This document shows positions 35,540 to 47,497 of a stretch of DNA of 64,000 bases, piece by piece; the stretch's first letter is position 1, and every line of letters begins with the position of its first letter. Both the position numbers and the translations under genes were made by a program. The stretch covers positions 12,276,001-12,340,000 of the forward strand of contig NC_058147.1 of NCBI RefSeq assembly GCF_011075055.1, in the 5' to 3' direction. The notes beneath the pieces are model-generated. The model saw only the letters and a program-made list of their open reading frames with translations, searched no databases and was not told the origin of the DNA. The DNA comes from Mangifera indica. Taxonomy: Eukaryota > Streptophyta > Magnoliopsida > Sapindales > Anacardiaceae.

Positions 35540-36320
35540 TAGGTAGTGTTTTCCTTTGAGGATTGCCTTAACGATTAAAAAAAAAGACATTAGTGAACCC
35601 GCTTCAATACCATTGTAAACCAAGTTGGTATCACTGATCTCTACATTATTGCACAAATTCAATATGCTACACAGAAGATTAACTGCAACCTTGGAGGAGA
35701 AAGTGTCGTGAATGTTGTATTTGACATTGTTGATCTTCACTTTTGAAGGAACCTATACAAATTGATAATAATCATCATGTTAGCGAAAAATCAGTAGAGT
35801 GACTTTACTAATTAATGAATCAATAATGAACCAATTAATATTTTGTTCAAGTACCTTCTTGTTACACATATTAGACGAGTAATTTTCTTGATCAATAACA
35901 ATGGGGTTTTGGACATTATTCATGACAATGTCTTCAAATGTGAAATTGGAAAGCACAGCCTCATAAGAATTGGGTCATGTCTTGATTCTTACACCGTTGT
36001 CGGTGCTTGTAAAGGTGCAATTTCTCACTACCAAACCAGTAATTTCTTTCTCATTCAATGTCCTTCTAACACTACCAACACTAATACCATGTCTTGGTCC
36101 ACATATGACATTGGAGACTAAACTATTTTCACTTTCAGGACTAAGAAAGACACAACCATTACTGAATCATAAATCTTAATCCCTGTTGATAACCCAATAT
36201 GAATTCCATCAGTGTTCGAACTATCCTTGAGTGCTGAAGTCTTGATAGATTTTAGGTTTAGGTTATGGCAAGTGATGTGGATATGAACTTTCTTATTATC
36301 ACTAGATTTTATTTCTTTAA
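35540..36320 (-). pseudogene. Exopolygalacturonase (GH28) pseudogene B
   Basis: This is the partner of pseudogene A. The last exon is at 35525-35740 (VKINNVKYNIHDTFSSKVAV…). The exon carrying the active-site region lies at about 36240-35850, but its GDD, GHG and RIK regions are broken by frame shifts and small deletions. The first exons are absent. It has no coding potential. Confidence 0.7.
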
Positions 36321-36423
36321 TTGTTTAATCTTTGAGGAAATCGAATCCCAAAGATTGTAAAAAGGCAAATCAAATCAATAACTATTCAACTTAATTAATC
36401 AGTGTTTTAAGATTAAGAGGGGA

Positions 36424-36510
36424 TAGAGGTGTCAATGGGCCAGGATCGAGCTGGCTATAACTCAACCCATCGGGCTAATAGGATGGGTCAGGTCGACCCA
36501 TTATAGTGGT
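36424..36510. mobile_element. hAT-like terminal fragment
   Basis: TAGAGGTGTCAATGGGCCAG followed by alternating GGGTCGACCC-like and AACCCATCGGG-like motifs is the usual look of a plant hAT end. The other end is not recognised nearby. A comparable end is at about 46088. Confidence 0.35.
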
Positions 36511-36519
36511 GTTACTGTT

Positions 36520-38272
36520 CATATGACTACTTCTTTACAAGGCTTAATCAATCAACTCAAACCAACAGATACGGAGGCCAAACTCAAAGTAGAAAATGAT
36601 ATCAAAGTAGAAGTCGTTTATGTTAGAACTGTCAAGTTATTGTTAGATAATGATTTTGAATTATGTTTAAAAAATAGTTTTTATGTACCCTTTTTAGGAG
36701 GAATTTAATTTATGTTTTGTTGTTGGACAGATCTGGATATAGACTTTTGTTTAGAAATGGAAATGTTGATTTATGGTATAATTCTTAGTCTATTGACAGT
36801 TATTTTACTTATGATAATTTATATAGATTTTGTTTGACTCTCAATAATGTTGATTATTCTTTGAATGTTGAGAATGTTAGTATTAAAAGATCTTTGATTA
36901 GAGAGAAGTCATCCTTATTATGGTACATAAGACTGGGGAATATTTCAAAGGAAAGAATAGATAGATTAATTAAAGATGAAATTCTTCCACCTTTGACTGT
37001 ATAAGGAGAAAATAAACAAAGACTAAGAAATATGGTTTAATCAAGAGTAATAAACTTATTGGTGGGCCTTATTTGTACACATTGTGTGGTAACAAGTTTT
37101 TCATCACTTTTATTGATGATTTTTCTAGATATGGGTATGTTTTTTTTATTAAAAAGAAATTTAGTGCTCTTGAAAAGTTCAAGATTTTTAAGACAAAATC
37201 AGAGAAATAAACTGGAAAAATCATCAAGAATGTGAGATCTATTTGAGATGAAAAGTATTATGGCAAATATACTAATTCATGGTGGCAAATGAGTTCTTTT
37301 GCTAAATATTTACAAGAATGTGGAATTTTTTCTCAGTAAACTATGTTTGAGACTCCTGAACAAAATGGTGTAGATGTAAGCATTGTCGCACCTTGAAAGA
37401 TATGGTGAGACGTATGATGTGTAGATCGAATTTACTGGAGTATTTATGAGGTGAAGCTATTAAGATTACATTATATGTTCTAAATTGGGTTCGTTTAAAG
37501 TCAATGCCTAAAACTTCTTTTAAGCTTTGGACAGGAATCAAACCTTATTTTAGACATGTTCGAGTTTGGGGTTGTTCTACCAAAATAAGGGTTTATGAAG
37601 AAATTGGATCCTAGGATTGTTTGGGGATATTTCATTAGTTATCCTAAACATTACAAAAGATACAAGTTTTATTACCCTTCTCATAGCGTAAAAGTAGCAG
37701 AGTCAATAATTGCTAAATTTATTAAGCTTGATTCAGTAGAAGGTAGTAGTTCTCAACTGTTAAACGAATTTGAAGAAGGTTTATCAAGGTCAAAGCCATT
37801 GACTAATGTATATAATGGTATTTTACCTATTTCTATTGATAAACCCAAATAACAAACTTTGAATCCTTCAAAACATAAGCCTATTCAGAATAAAGGTATT
37901 AGTAATGAAACTGTTTCAGATCCTACATTAGTTCAATGGCCTATATCAAATATTGTACTTGATCAACCTACAGTTATGATTCCAATTAGAAGATCATTTA
38001 GACAAAGATGTCCAACCGTTTTTTATGATTATTATGTCTATTTTGGTGAGTCTAATTATGATATTGCTCAGATTATAGATCCTATAAATTTTAGAAAAGT
38101 CATTTACTACCTATAGTCAAATAAGTGATTTAAGGCTATGAAGGAGGAAATACAACCTATGAGTGGCAATGGTGCATGGGATCTAGTAGAACATCTTGAT
38201 AGAGTTAGACCTATTAACTGTAAATGGGTTTTCAAGGCCAAGAAAGACTCTAAAGGCAATCTTGACATATAA
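36520..38272 (+). mobile_element. Copia polyprotein fragment
   Basis: The plus strand encodes in order: the region before the protease/pre-integrase (VKLLLDNDFELCLKNSFYVP), integrase (FFITFIDDFSRYGYVFFIKK, then TPEQNGVDV), the integrase C-terminal region (KLDPRIVWGYFISYPKHYKR), and the first block of reverse transcriptase (GAWDLVEHL, CKWVFKAKKDSKGNLDI). There are stops and frame shifts throughout. The frame ends abruptly near 38272, where MULE M3 sequence begins. No LTRs are recognised. Confidence 0.8.
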
Positions 38273-38479
38273 GTAATTATATGTGATTTGAGTGATGTTA
38301 CTATCAAACATGAGATGAAATAAAGAAATAGTCAAACAACTCATTCCAACAAATATGAAATAAAGAAATTATTCAAACTAAAGTTATTACATCACATGTG
38401 AATACAATTACACATTTGAAACAATAATGAAAATACATAAATTACATATCACTGAAATACAATAATGATGAATTATATA

Positions 38480-40440
38480 ACTAACAAAACTAAATATGAA
38501 CTCGACGGGCATTGTGATAGGTAGGCCCCGTGCATGTCTGATAAGAGTGTTAAATGGCTTTGTAATATTAGTTTTCATGATGTTGTATCGATGTCTCGGA
38601 AAGTATGCTCTACTCCAAGGCTCAAATCCGACCTCATGTAGATAAGCTCTAGCTTGAGGGTTTATCGAATCAAGAGATTGTATCATCGTCCCAAATTCTG
38701 TTTCTGTGTATGATTTTACAGTTTTCCAATATACACCTGTAACCTGTAAGGTGGTAAAAAATATGAGAACTTTATAATCAAAATATATAAAAAAGATAAA
38801 CATTTCAAAATTTTAATACTTGTTTGAACATTTTACCTTTGAGTCTTGTTTATACTTTGCCAACATGTTACACAAAAGATGATGACAATAACATCTATGG
38901 TGGACATCTAGAAAGACTTTAGCTATTGCAGAAAATATAACATGATGTCGATATGATATTATGGCCAGCTCGGAGAGGTCATAGATGCATTATTTAATCC
39001 TCTTAAGAAACCAAGACCATGTGTCGTGATCTTCTTTTTTTTCGACACCAAAACCAATGGGATATATCTGGTTATTACCGTCAAGAGACACTGCAATGAA
39101 TAAATGCCTTAGATATCAACCTTTAAGGAAAGCAGCGTTGATGCAAATAATAGGTCTGAGATATTCTCTAAATGCATGAATGGAACATCCTAATGCCATG
39201 AAAAAGTTCTTAAATCAATGGTCATCGTTCGTTTCAATAGCAGTAACAGTGCCCAAATTAGTACACTGTAGATTGTAGCAATAATCTAGTAAGAGCATAA
39301 ATGATTCCTCCGGTGAACTCCTCAAAGAATTTTTAGTCTAGTTTCTTGCCCGCCGCGCCTGTGAATATGAAATATCAATTTTATATCGGTCGGCGATGTC
39401 CACAATTATTTCCTTAGATCGATAAATTCAATCAATCATCACAAACTTTGACCTCATTAATTGACCTAAAGCTGGGGCCCCAGCTTGTCTATGATGTGAC
39501 ATGATTTGATCAACTGAACATGTGTAGGTAAGATTCATATAGTTGATTTGAAACACTACACCGACTTTAGACTTGGTTGCATGTATATACCACTCATAAT
39601 TTTCAGCCTTGCATTTAATTTCCGATCGCGTCTTTTCAGACTTTTTGACCATGAATTGAAATCCTTTAAGTAAGGCAAATTGCTTCATAATATCTTTCAA
39701 TTGTACTTTATTTTGGAAAATATCACTAACCTTTACACCATTCTCCTCTCGGACCGACCTGGTACCATCTAATGATGTTAATAGCTGTGGAGGAAAATCA
39801 GGAAGCCACCTAAATGGATCAGTGGAGACATTGTCAAAAAATAGGCCAAAATAATTTCCACCACCTAAAATAGGATCTTCAAGCTGCAAACTATCCATAT
39901 CCTTGGTAATTGATGCCATATACTCTAACTCTACACCTTCAGAAGGAATATCGGGCATATCATTTCCATCAAAGTCACCCCAGTCGGGAACTCTATCTTT
40001 TTTCTCCATGAGCCCATGAGTTTGCAATGTACAATGGGTCATTACTGAAATCAATCAAGTTTTCCAAATTATGTTCTTTTTTCGCCCCACTAATTTCTTC
40101 TTTATCTTCATCTTCATCTTCTTCCTCCTGCTCTTCAATTGGGGTACATGTATCAAAAACAAGAATACATTCCTGTAAGTACTGAGACATATCAATAAGA
40201 CCTTGGATATCTTCATCATTTTGGATTTGTATGGGGTAATCGAGCTCAATTTTTCTTAGCTTTATTGATACTTGAAGGTAGTTTTTCATTAGATCAATAC
40301 CGCAAGACTCCTTCAAAAGCTCAATAAATCCCTTAAATGTTGTTTTATAAAGAATTCTAATCAATTGTTTGGATCGTCCAACATATTTCATTATATTGTT
40401 GCCACCTTGAATTCACTGTTCTTGATAACGAATCAATGCA
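38480..40440 (-). pseudogene. MULE transposase, nearly full length but broken (M3)
   Basis: Read from 40440 downward: PB1-like amino part (…YKTTFKGFIELLKESCG…), acidic linker, MuDR DNA-binding domain (39480-39760; VSDIFQNKVQLKDIM, CKAENYEWYIHA), and the ESFMLLLDYCYNLQ block near 39300. The MULE catalytic domain follows at about 39180-38830 (INAAFLKG, SLDGNNQIYPIGFG, then HHRCYCHHLLCN), and the C-terminal part at 38408-38760 (EVGFEPWSRAYFPRHRYNIM). Frame shifts occur near 40050, 39420, 39110 and 38820. The usual SDRH motif reads SYRH, so a catalytic aspartate is replaced by tyrosine. The zinc-knuckle-like CxxxC of the DNA-binding domain reads CKAENY, also losing a cysteine. It is not functional. 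Confidence 0.85.
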
Positions 40441-40559
40441 TAACCATCTATTTTAATTATTAATCCTGTAATGACAAGTTTTTGTTATAATTATTCATTT
40501 ATAAAAAAAAAAAAAAATCTGTAATAACTATATAAAACAGTCTTACAATTATTAATACA

Positions 40560-41640
40560 AAAAACCCCTCTTATTTGTTTAATATTTTTTTAACCCCCTA
40601 TAATTATTTAACAATTTATATAACACCCTCATATATTTTCTTGTATTGAAATGCATCTATCTGTTCTTAACATTCCATTTAAAACATTTTTACAATATTT
40701 AATATCAAAATACCTTTTATATTTTTTTTAAAATTTTATTTAACCCCTATAATCATCTAATATTTTATTAAACATCTTTGTATAATATCTTGTATCAAAA
40801 CGTATCTATCTATTTTTAATATTTTATTAAAAACATTCTTACAATGTTTAATATCAAAATATCCCCTATGTTTTTCTAATATTTCATTTAACCCCTTATA
40901 TTTATCTAACAATTTTTTAACAACCTTTTATGTTACCTTGTATCAAAATGTATCTATTTATTCTTAACATTTCATTTAAAGCATTCTTATAGTGTTTACT
41001 ATCAAAATACCCCTTATATTTTTTAACATTTCATTTAGCCCCCCATACTTATCTAATATTTCATTTAATACCCTCGTATGTTTCCTATTATCAAAATACA
41101 TCTATTCTTTCTTAACATGTTTTTAAATCTTCATGATATTATGAATTATCAAAATACCCCCATGTTTTTCTTAACATTTTATTTAACCCCCCTATAATTA
41201 TTTTATGTTCTCTTGTATCAAAAAACATCTATATACTCTTAACCTATTATTTAAATCCTTCATGTATTATGTAATTTCAAAATACCCGCTAGATTTTTTA
41301 AATATTTTTTTACCCCCTACAATTACCTAACATTGCATTTACCACCCTTGTATGTTGTCTCATATCAAAATACATCTATCTATTCCTAAAATTTCATTTA
41401 TAATGCTCTTACAATGTTTACTATTAAAATGCCCCTCCAGATTTTTATAACATTTCATTTGACCCCTTATAATTATCTAACACTTTTTTAACACCCTTTT
41501 ATGTTATTTTGTACCAAAATATACCTATCTATTCTTAACATGTTATTTAAATCCTTTATATAGTGTATAATATCAAAATACTATCCATATTTATCTAACA
41601 TTGCATTTAACCTCTATATTATTATCTAATATTAAAGTAC
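40560..41640. repeat. Degenerate ~147-bp tandem array inside MULE M3
   Basis: About seven units with the same landmarks as in M1 and M2 (AACCCCTATAATCATCTAAT, TTGTATCAAAATATACCTAT, TTTAATATCAAAATATCCCC). It occupies the same place between the transposase 5' end and the right terminal repeat. Confidence 0.8.
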
Positions 41641-42364
41641 CTCCATTATATGACATATAAACTAGATTTAACAAATAAAATTAAGTTTTTCGGTTAAGAT
41701 TCGTATAAATACCTTTTTTCATGAGTAGCCTTTTTTCGAGTCGAATTTAAAAATATGAACTTCTTCTATCCGAACAAATCCGTACTAATTGATATTGAGT
41801 AAAAATGAGAGTGAGAGTGAGTATTTGAGTGATATGAGAAGTGTGTATAATAAGAGTGAGTGAGGGGGTTTATATAGATGTGGTAAAGGGTAATTTTTGT
41901 ATTTTAAAAAAAAGTTAGGGCATTTTTTCTTAGGAATAGGAAATTTGGGCATTTTTGCTTAAGAATAGTGAAATTGGGCATTTTTGCTTAATAGAGAGGT
42001 ATTTTGGCCATTTATTAAAATTTCCCAAAAAAAAAACAAGGAAGAAGAAAAGCTTCACATATAATCACACAAGGATGAAATAAGAATGTTCTTCGAGATT
42101 CACGGAGTCTTGAAAATTGAATACAGAAATGACAAAGGCTCAAACAACAGAGAAAATAGTAACAGACAAAGGTATCAACAAAACATGCAGATACCAGCCT
42201 ATCCATCATCACCAAATTTAGTCTTACATAAAAAAAGGTGAAAATGAAAAAAAAAAGGAGAGATTAAAACAAAAAATGAAATATATGTGATTAAAAAAAA
42301 GAAATGAAAAAAAAATTAGAAAAACCACACACACACGCACACACACAAAAAAAGTTACAAATCA

Positions 42365-42493
42365 ATTCAAGAGGGGATACCAGAATGTTTAGAGTCAGTA
42401 TGGTCAGAATCTTTGAAGTCACAATTCTACAAACCAAGTCAAGAGAGGATGTTAGAATGCTCAGAATCAGCATTATCAGAAGCTGTGAAATCC
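42365..42493 (+). repeat. Two ~57-bp repeats within a short open frame
   Basis: CAAGAGGGGATACCAGAATG… (42368-42420) and CAAGAGAGGATGTTAGAATG… (42441-42493) are related over about 55 bp with a period of 73 bp. A third weak echo lies near 42534. The plus-strand frame at 42413-42628 reads …QERMLECSESALSEAVKSKQ, with the repeat visible as ECxES..SE..KS. The protein is not recognised; it may be an exon remnant or a repeat by chance. Confidence 0.3.
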
Positions 42494-42629
42494 AAACAGA
42501 GCCCAAACAACAAAATTAGAGAAAGTTCAGTTCAAGGGAGAATGCTGATATATGTAGGTAAAAACAATGACTCTACAAACTTTCACAATTGTATTGCAAA
42601 TTGCAAAATAAGGAGGATCCGTCTGTAAT

Positions 42630-44470
42630 TGTGCCACATTGGTATAAAAGACAACAAATATCTATAATAGTTATGCATCATTTTCATTTTTAATAAAAAT
42701 TACTTTCTCACTTCTGGAATCTTTTCCTTTTTCTCTGGCTTCTCTCTAAATTTAGTAATTAGGGTTTTCATTTTTCTTCCGTTTACTTAGTTTCTCCATA
42801 AGTGTCCTTAAATAAAGAATTTGAAACCTGTGTCTTTTTTTATTTTTGCAAGAGCATTGAATCTGAGTTGGTGTTCTCCATTTTAATTCATTTTGTTTTA
42901 TAAGAAATCTTTGTTACTAGGAATATGTATAATTCAATTCAAACTGTAAAATCAAATTGAACTGTTTAAAAATTACGGTTTGATTTGGTTTATAAAATGG
43001 TTTGATTTAACTTAATAAATTTTTAAAAAACTGTTTATGGTTTGAATTATGGTTTAGGTAGTTTCCAAAGCAAACAAAACCGTATACCCTTTTCTTTTTT
43101 TTTTAATATATATAGGGCAATGACTATTTCCCACCCAAGATTTGATAAAATGATATTCCAACCACATAAGTTTTAGAAAAGCCATTTTCCATCCATATAT
43201 TAAATTTATTAAAAAATTTTGTATAAAATTATTGAAAAGACAAAAAAACTCTCAAAGTAAATAATGCTTTCTCTCCAAATTTTTATTAAATATTTTTTGT
43301 ACCCCTAAATTATATTAATTCCAATTAAAAATTAAAGAAAATTATAAGTACAAGTATAAATAGAGATATTAATGTGTATAATTGTATGTTTGGGGGATGA
43401 ACATACAATTTTCACTAGTTTAAAAAAGGGAAAATGATATATATATTTATTTTAAATATAAATAATTTATATATATTATCAAGTAATTAGATATTATTTT
43501 ATTTTTAATTTAAAATCACTATTATATAATGATATATATAAGTGTATACTCATTTATATATTTAAAGTATATATATACAGTTTTTCGTAAGGTAATATTG
43601 ACATTTTACAAGTGTATCAGAACAACAAAGCCATAGTATTTGTACATTAATGACTTTAAATTAAATCTTTGATTTTTCAGTGCGGTCACAAATTCAAGCC
43701 AATCTGTCCCTAAAATTATTGAAAATTTTAGGGTATTAATAATTTTTTTCAAACAGTTTTTGGAAATTTAAAAAAAAAGTTTGAGAGTGTTTTTAATTTT
43801 TTTTTAATTTCAATATGCTCATTAATAATTTAAAAAATGACACAATCAAAATACTAACGCAGTACAACAAACAAAAGGTATACATCACTAGTTTATATAT
43901 ATATATCTTCTTATTTTCTTGGCATGTAAATTGTATATATATTTTGTGTTCATTTACTTGTTTATTTCATGATAATTATAATTCTTAATTATGAAACATT
44001 TGGAAGTAAATGATTTTTAATGGGTTAAAAGTGTAATCTAAACTAGATCAAATTATATTTTTTAAATTTGGTTTGAAAATTTTTCAAACTTTTATTTTCA
44101 GTTTGATCTGAAAAATGTTCTTAAATTGAACAAAACCAGATCATGCACACCCCTATCTATTACTGTTTTCTTTTGAATCATCAAAACAACTAGACTATCT
44201 AATGTAAATGATGGCGGAATAATAAATTCCTTATAATATATGTAATGAGTAATTAACAGAAAATAATAATAATAATGAACAGAATAAGATATAAAATTTT
44301 AAATTTTATAAAATAATATTTTAAAGTAGAGCATTTTTGAAAGCACAACGTATGAGACATGGAGAAAAAGAGATTAAAAGTTGGAGAGTTATCAAGAGAA
44401 TGATGAAAAAATGTTTTATTCCTTAATATAATTGGCAAGAATTCTACATTAGGATGCAAAGTCTTGAGCA
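42630..44470. other. AT-rich spacer with MITE fragments
   Basis: No gene is recognised. A fragment starting GGGCAATGACTATTTCCCAC at about 43116 matches the terminal sequence of the MITE at 34296; its other end is not found. The palindromic MITE copy 3 lies at 43436-43590. The rest is AT-rich with several A and T runs. Confidence 0.5.
43436..43590. mobile_element. Small palindromic AT-rich MITE, copy 3
   Basis: The core AGATATTATTTTATTTTTAA followed by TTTAAAATCA matches the core of copies 1 and 2 (five or so mismatches with copy 2). The arms are TA-rich and only partly inverted. Non-coding. Confidence 0.5.
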
Positions 44471-44479
44471 AAGTGGTAT

Positions 44480-45165
44480 ATGCACGGAAGATTGAGCTAA
44501 AGAATTTGAAATGTTCATGATGCGATGTGAATTACAAGAATCTTAAGTGCACACCATTGCGAGTTTCTTAGGGGGGCTAAATAGAGAGATTGCAAATATG
44601 TTGGAGTTACAATCATTTGCACTTTTGGAGGATGTGAGTAAGCTTGCTGTTAAGGTAGAGAGGCAATAAGTGTGGTGCGAATAAGCAAAGTGTGTCACGA
44701 CAAGTTGGTAATAAGACAACTAGCTCAACTTCTATGCCTTATGTTCAAATTGGAATGCAAAATGAATAGAAAAGTGGACTCAAGTAAACAACCTGTGGAA
44801 TTGGCTACAGAAAAGGAGAAAGTACGTGATCTAAGACCTCCAAAAAGAGCCCAAGACATTAAATGCTTTAAATGTCTTGGCCATGGGCAGATTTATTAAG
44901 TGCCCAAACAAGAGGATGATAACTATTCAAGACTCACAAGGGAGGTGGAGAGCATAGATGAAACAAGATTGGAAGAAGAATAAACTGAGTGTTTGGAGGA
45001 AGAGTATGCAAATATGGCAGAATTGTTTGTAATTCAATGAGCCTTGAATTTACAAGCAAAGGTGAATGGTAAGCAATGAGGGAACATCTTCCATATTTGG
45101 TGCACAATCAATATAAAAGTATGTGGAATGATTATATACAGAGGAAGCTATAACATACATCAAAA
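44480..45165 (+). mobile_element. Gypsy gag-protease fragment
   Basis: The plus strand encodes a Ty3/Gypsy gag end (…ELQSFALLEDVSKLAVKVER-like, in shifting frames) and then the zinc knuckle region DIKCFKCLGHGQI, with the final Cys after a frame shift. Further on it has an acidic EEYANMAELFVIQ stretch and the protease-side GNIFHIWCTINIKVCGMII. In this family the last is the sequence just before the aspartic protease. Stops are present. It is a fragment only. Confidence 0.65.
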
Positions 45166-45369
45166 CAAATGTTAGGTCTACTAGCTGTGAGACATTCTAA
45201 ACTTCCAATCACGCTTTTATACAACTTAGAATCAATCTTTTTCCTTCTATGGTTGTGCTCATGGGTGATTCGCATGCTTAGATGCATCTAACCAAAACTT
45301 CTTAAGTATGTTTTAAACATATTTTTATTAGTAACAAAAAAGCCATGATCAAGTTGTTTGATATATAAA

Positions 45370-45960
45370 CCCAAAAACATGCTTAACTATCCTACCATGC
45401 TCAATTTAGATTTATATTGCATTAAACTAATGATTTCCTGAGTGTGCTCATTGAATGTGGAGCCCAACAATATACCATCAACATAAATTTGTGCACACAC
45501 TATGTCATTATTTATATGCTTAATGAAAAAGGTTCTATTAGCGGTACATCTTTTGTAGCCATGATTAATAAGAAAAGTAGTCAATCTATCATACCAAGTC
45601 CTTGAAGCCTATTTTAATCTGTATAAAACTTTTTAAGCTTATAAACGTGATCAGGAAAGTGAGGGTGTTCAAACTCTATTGATTGTTCAACATATAACTC
45701 ATTCATCAAGAAACCATTTGCAAATGCACTTTTTACATCCATGTTATAGAGTTTTACTTTTAAATTGGATGGAAAAGCTCACATCAACCAAATAAACTCA
45801 AGTCTTGCTATTAGGGCAAATGTTTCATCCAAATCAATCTCATCCACGTGAGTGTATTCCTGAGCAACAAGACAAGTTTTATTTCTTATAATATACCAAA
45901 TTTATCATATTTATTTTTAAAAACCCATTTGGTTCAATAACAATTCCATTGATGGGTGTT
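45370..45960 (-). mobile_element. Copia reverse transcriptase fragment
   Basis: The minus strand encodes FDETFALIARLEFIWLM, then VKLYNMDVKSAFANGFLMNE, YKRCTANRTFFIKH and AQIYVDGILLGSTFNE. These are the successive RT blocks of Copia, with YVDG in place of the catalytic YVDD. Stops interrupt the frame near 45610 and 45775. It is opposite in orientation to the neighbouring Gypsy fragment, so it is a separate insertion. Confidence 0.75.
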
Positions 45961-46087
45961 GTTGGATAAGACTTTATACATAATTTCTTTTGATTTGTTT
46001 ATTTCTCAAAGGTTGTTAATTTGTGACAAACTTAATGTTTTAGATATCATAATTGAAATGATTTTGCTACTATTCTTAGATTACATA

Positions 46088-47450
46088 GGAATAGAGATGT
46101 TAACAGACTAGGTCGAATTTTGTCGTGTCGAAATTGGCTTGACCTGTCTTACCTATAGGTCATATCAGACTGGCTCGCAATTTATTGAAGGCCTACAAAA
46201 TGGCCTACGCTTTGTAAGTTGTGTCATGCTAGACCTTTAATGGGTCGACTCATTAATTAAAAAAAAACAATATTTTTTATGTAATAATTATATAAAATTA
46301 GATAAAATTTATTTTTCAATTAATAGAACTGAGAAAAATAATTCAAAATAATTCAATTTATGGTTACATGATTAAAAAAAATTCAAAGATAATACAAATC
46401 AATTTATTTACATAATAAACAAATATAAGTTCAAGTTGTATAATTTCCAATAATCTTTAACATTCAAATTCTTGAATTCTTCAAATATATCCTCTACTAC
46501 CCAGTTTTGTAATTTGAATTCAGTTGTTACTCAATCTTTCATATACATGATTATTTTAACCATGTTTGGGTGTAAGTTAGATCGTTTGTAATCCAACATG
46601 CATCTACTTACACTAAAAACTAATTTCAATGTTATAGTAGGCACTAAAGGTGTTAGTAGATCACATGATATGGTAGAAAGCATAGGATAACTAACTTAAT
46701 GTGTTTTCCATCATGCTAAAATATCGAATGCGTCACCTTCTCGATTCATAATTTTTGTAAAAGAATCGATATTAATATAATTATAAAACTCATTATGATT
46801 TGAACTTTGACCTACTTATTGCTTACTTTTGCCCAAGATAGACCATATATGCAACTTACTTCTAGGGGTAGAGGAGTATGTAATATCTTTCTATATTTAT
46901 CTTCATAAATATTGTATAATTCAAGTAAAAAAATCATAAATATATTATATTCTATTCGTGTCATGTTCTAATAAGTTTTCACTTATAGCATCTAAACAAT
47001 TTTGTACCTTTAATAATTTAGCCTTAGGATCTAATATGATAGCTGCAAAGATAAGGTGTTTCTTTCCAATATTTTTTTTTTAGAAATATTTTCTCCATTT
47101 GTCTTGAAAAATCTTGAAAAACTATGATACTTATATTCTTTGAAAATATTACTACTTTCTCCCATAGAATATAAAATTAAGCATGTGACAGGATAATACA
47201 CACTTGAGCATTGATTAATGGCTATGTTCAGGGCTCTAACATGTTCATTAAAACATTGACAATGTTCCAATCATATTCTGTCTCAAACTCTTTTGGTTGT
47301 ATATTGAAAATTCATGTTCTAACTACTTCATACCTTTCACATTTTTTAAATATAAGATATGTTGAATTCCACCTAGTCTTAACATCAACTTTATTTTTTA
47401 TTTTTTGGTTCTATTTTAACCCCATTTGTTTGCAATCGTAATGATATATT
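46088..47450 (-). pseudogene. hAT transposase remnant
   Basis: The minus strand at about 46640-46450 encodes a hAT C-terminal dimerisation relic (VSRCMLDYKRSNLHPNMVKI … NWVVEDIFEEFKNLN). At 47031-47270 it encodes the region before it (YYPVTCLILYSMGES, FKEYKYHSFSRFFK). The sequence is full of stops. At about 46088 the TAGAGATGTTAACAGACTAG end with GGTCGAAT/TGACCTG motifs looks like the hAT terminus on the gene's 3' side. The other end is probably destroyed by the Copia element that begins near 47498. Confidence 0.65.
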
Positions 47451-47497
47451 TGTATACATGACAGGGTTGACAAAATATAAGGGATGACATATCTAAT

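Larger units (their letters stand above)
34030..36350. repeat. Duplicated exopolygalacturonase segment, copy B
   Basis: Counterpart of 26510-28020, interrupted by the MITE at 34296-35114. An (AAT)n microsatellite lies near 35430-35454. Divergence from copy A is clearly greater than between the X blocks, so this is an older duplication. Confidence 0.8.
38273..42026 (-). mobile_element. MULE M3, catalytic region retained, left end missing
   Basis: The right terminus is the reverse complement of GGGAAATTTTAATAAATGGC (ending 42026), matching the M1/M2 terminal repeat. The left terminal repeat is not found; the element abuts the Copia fragment near 38272. Unlike M1 and M2 it still has the transposase catalytic and C-terminal regions (38408-39180), so it is closer to the autonomous parent. 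It also has the ~147-bp array (40560-41640). The right flank is an A-run, and no target duplication can be tested because the left end is lost. Confidence 0.8.
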
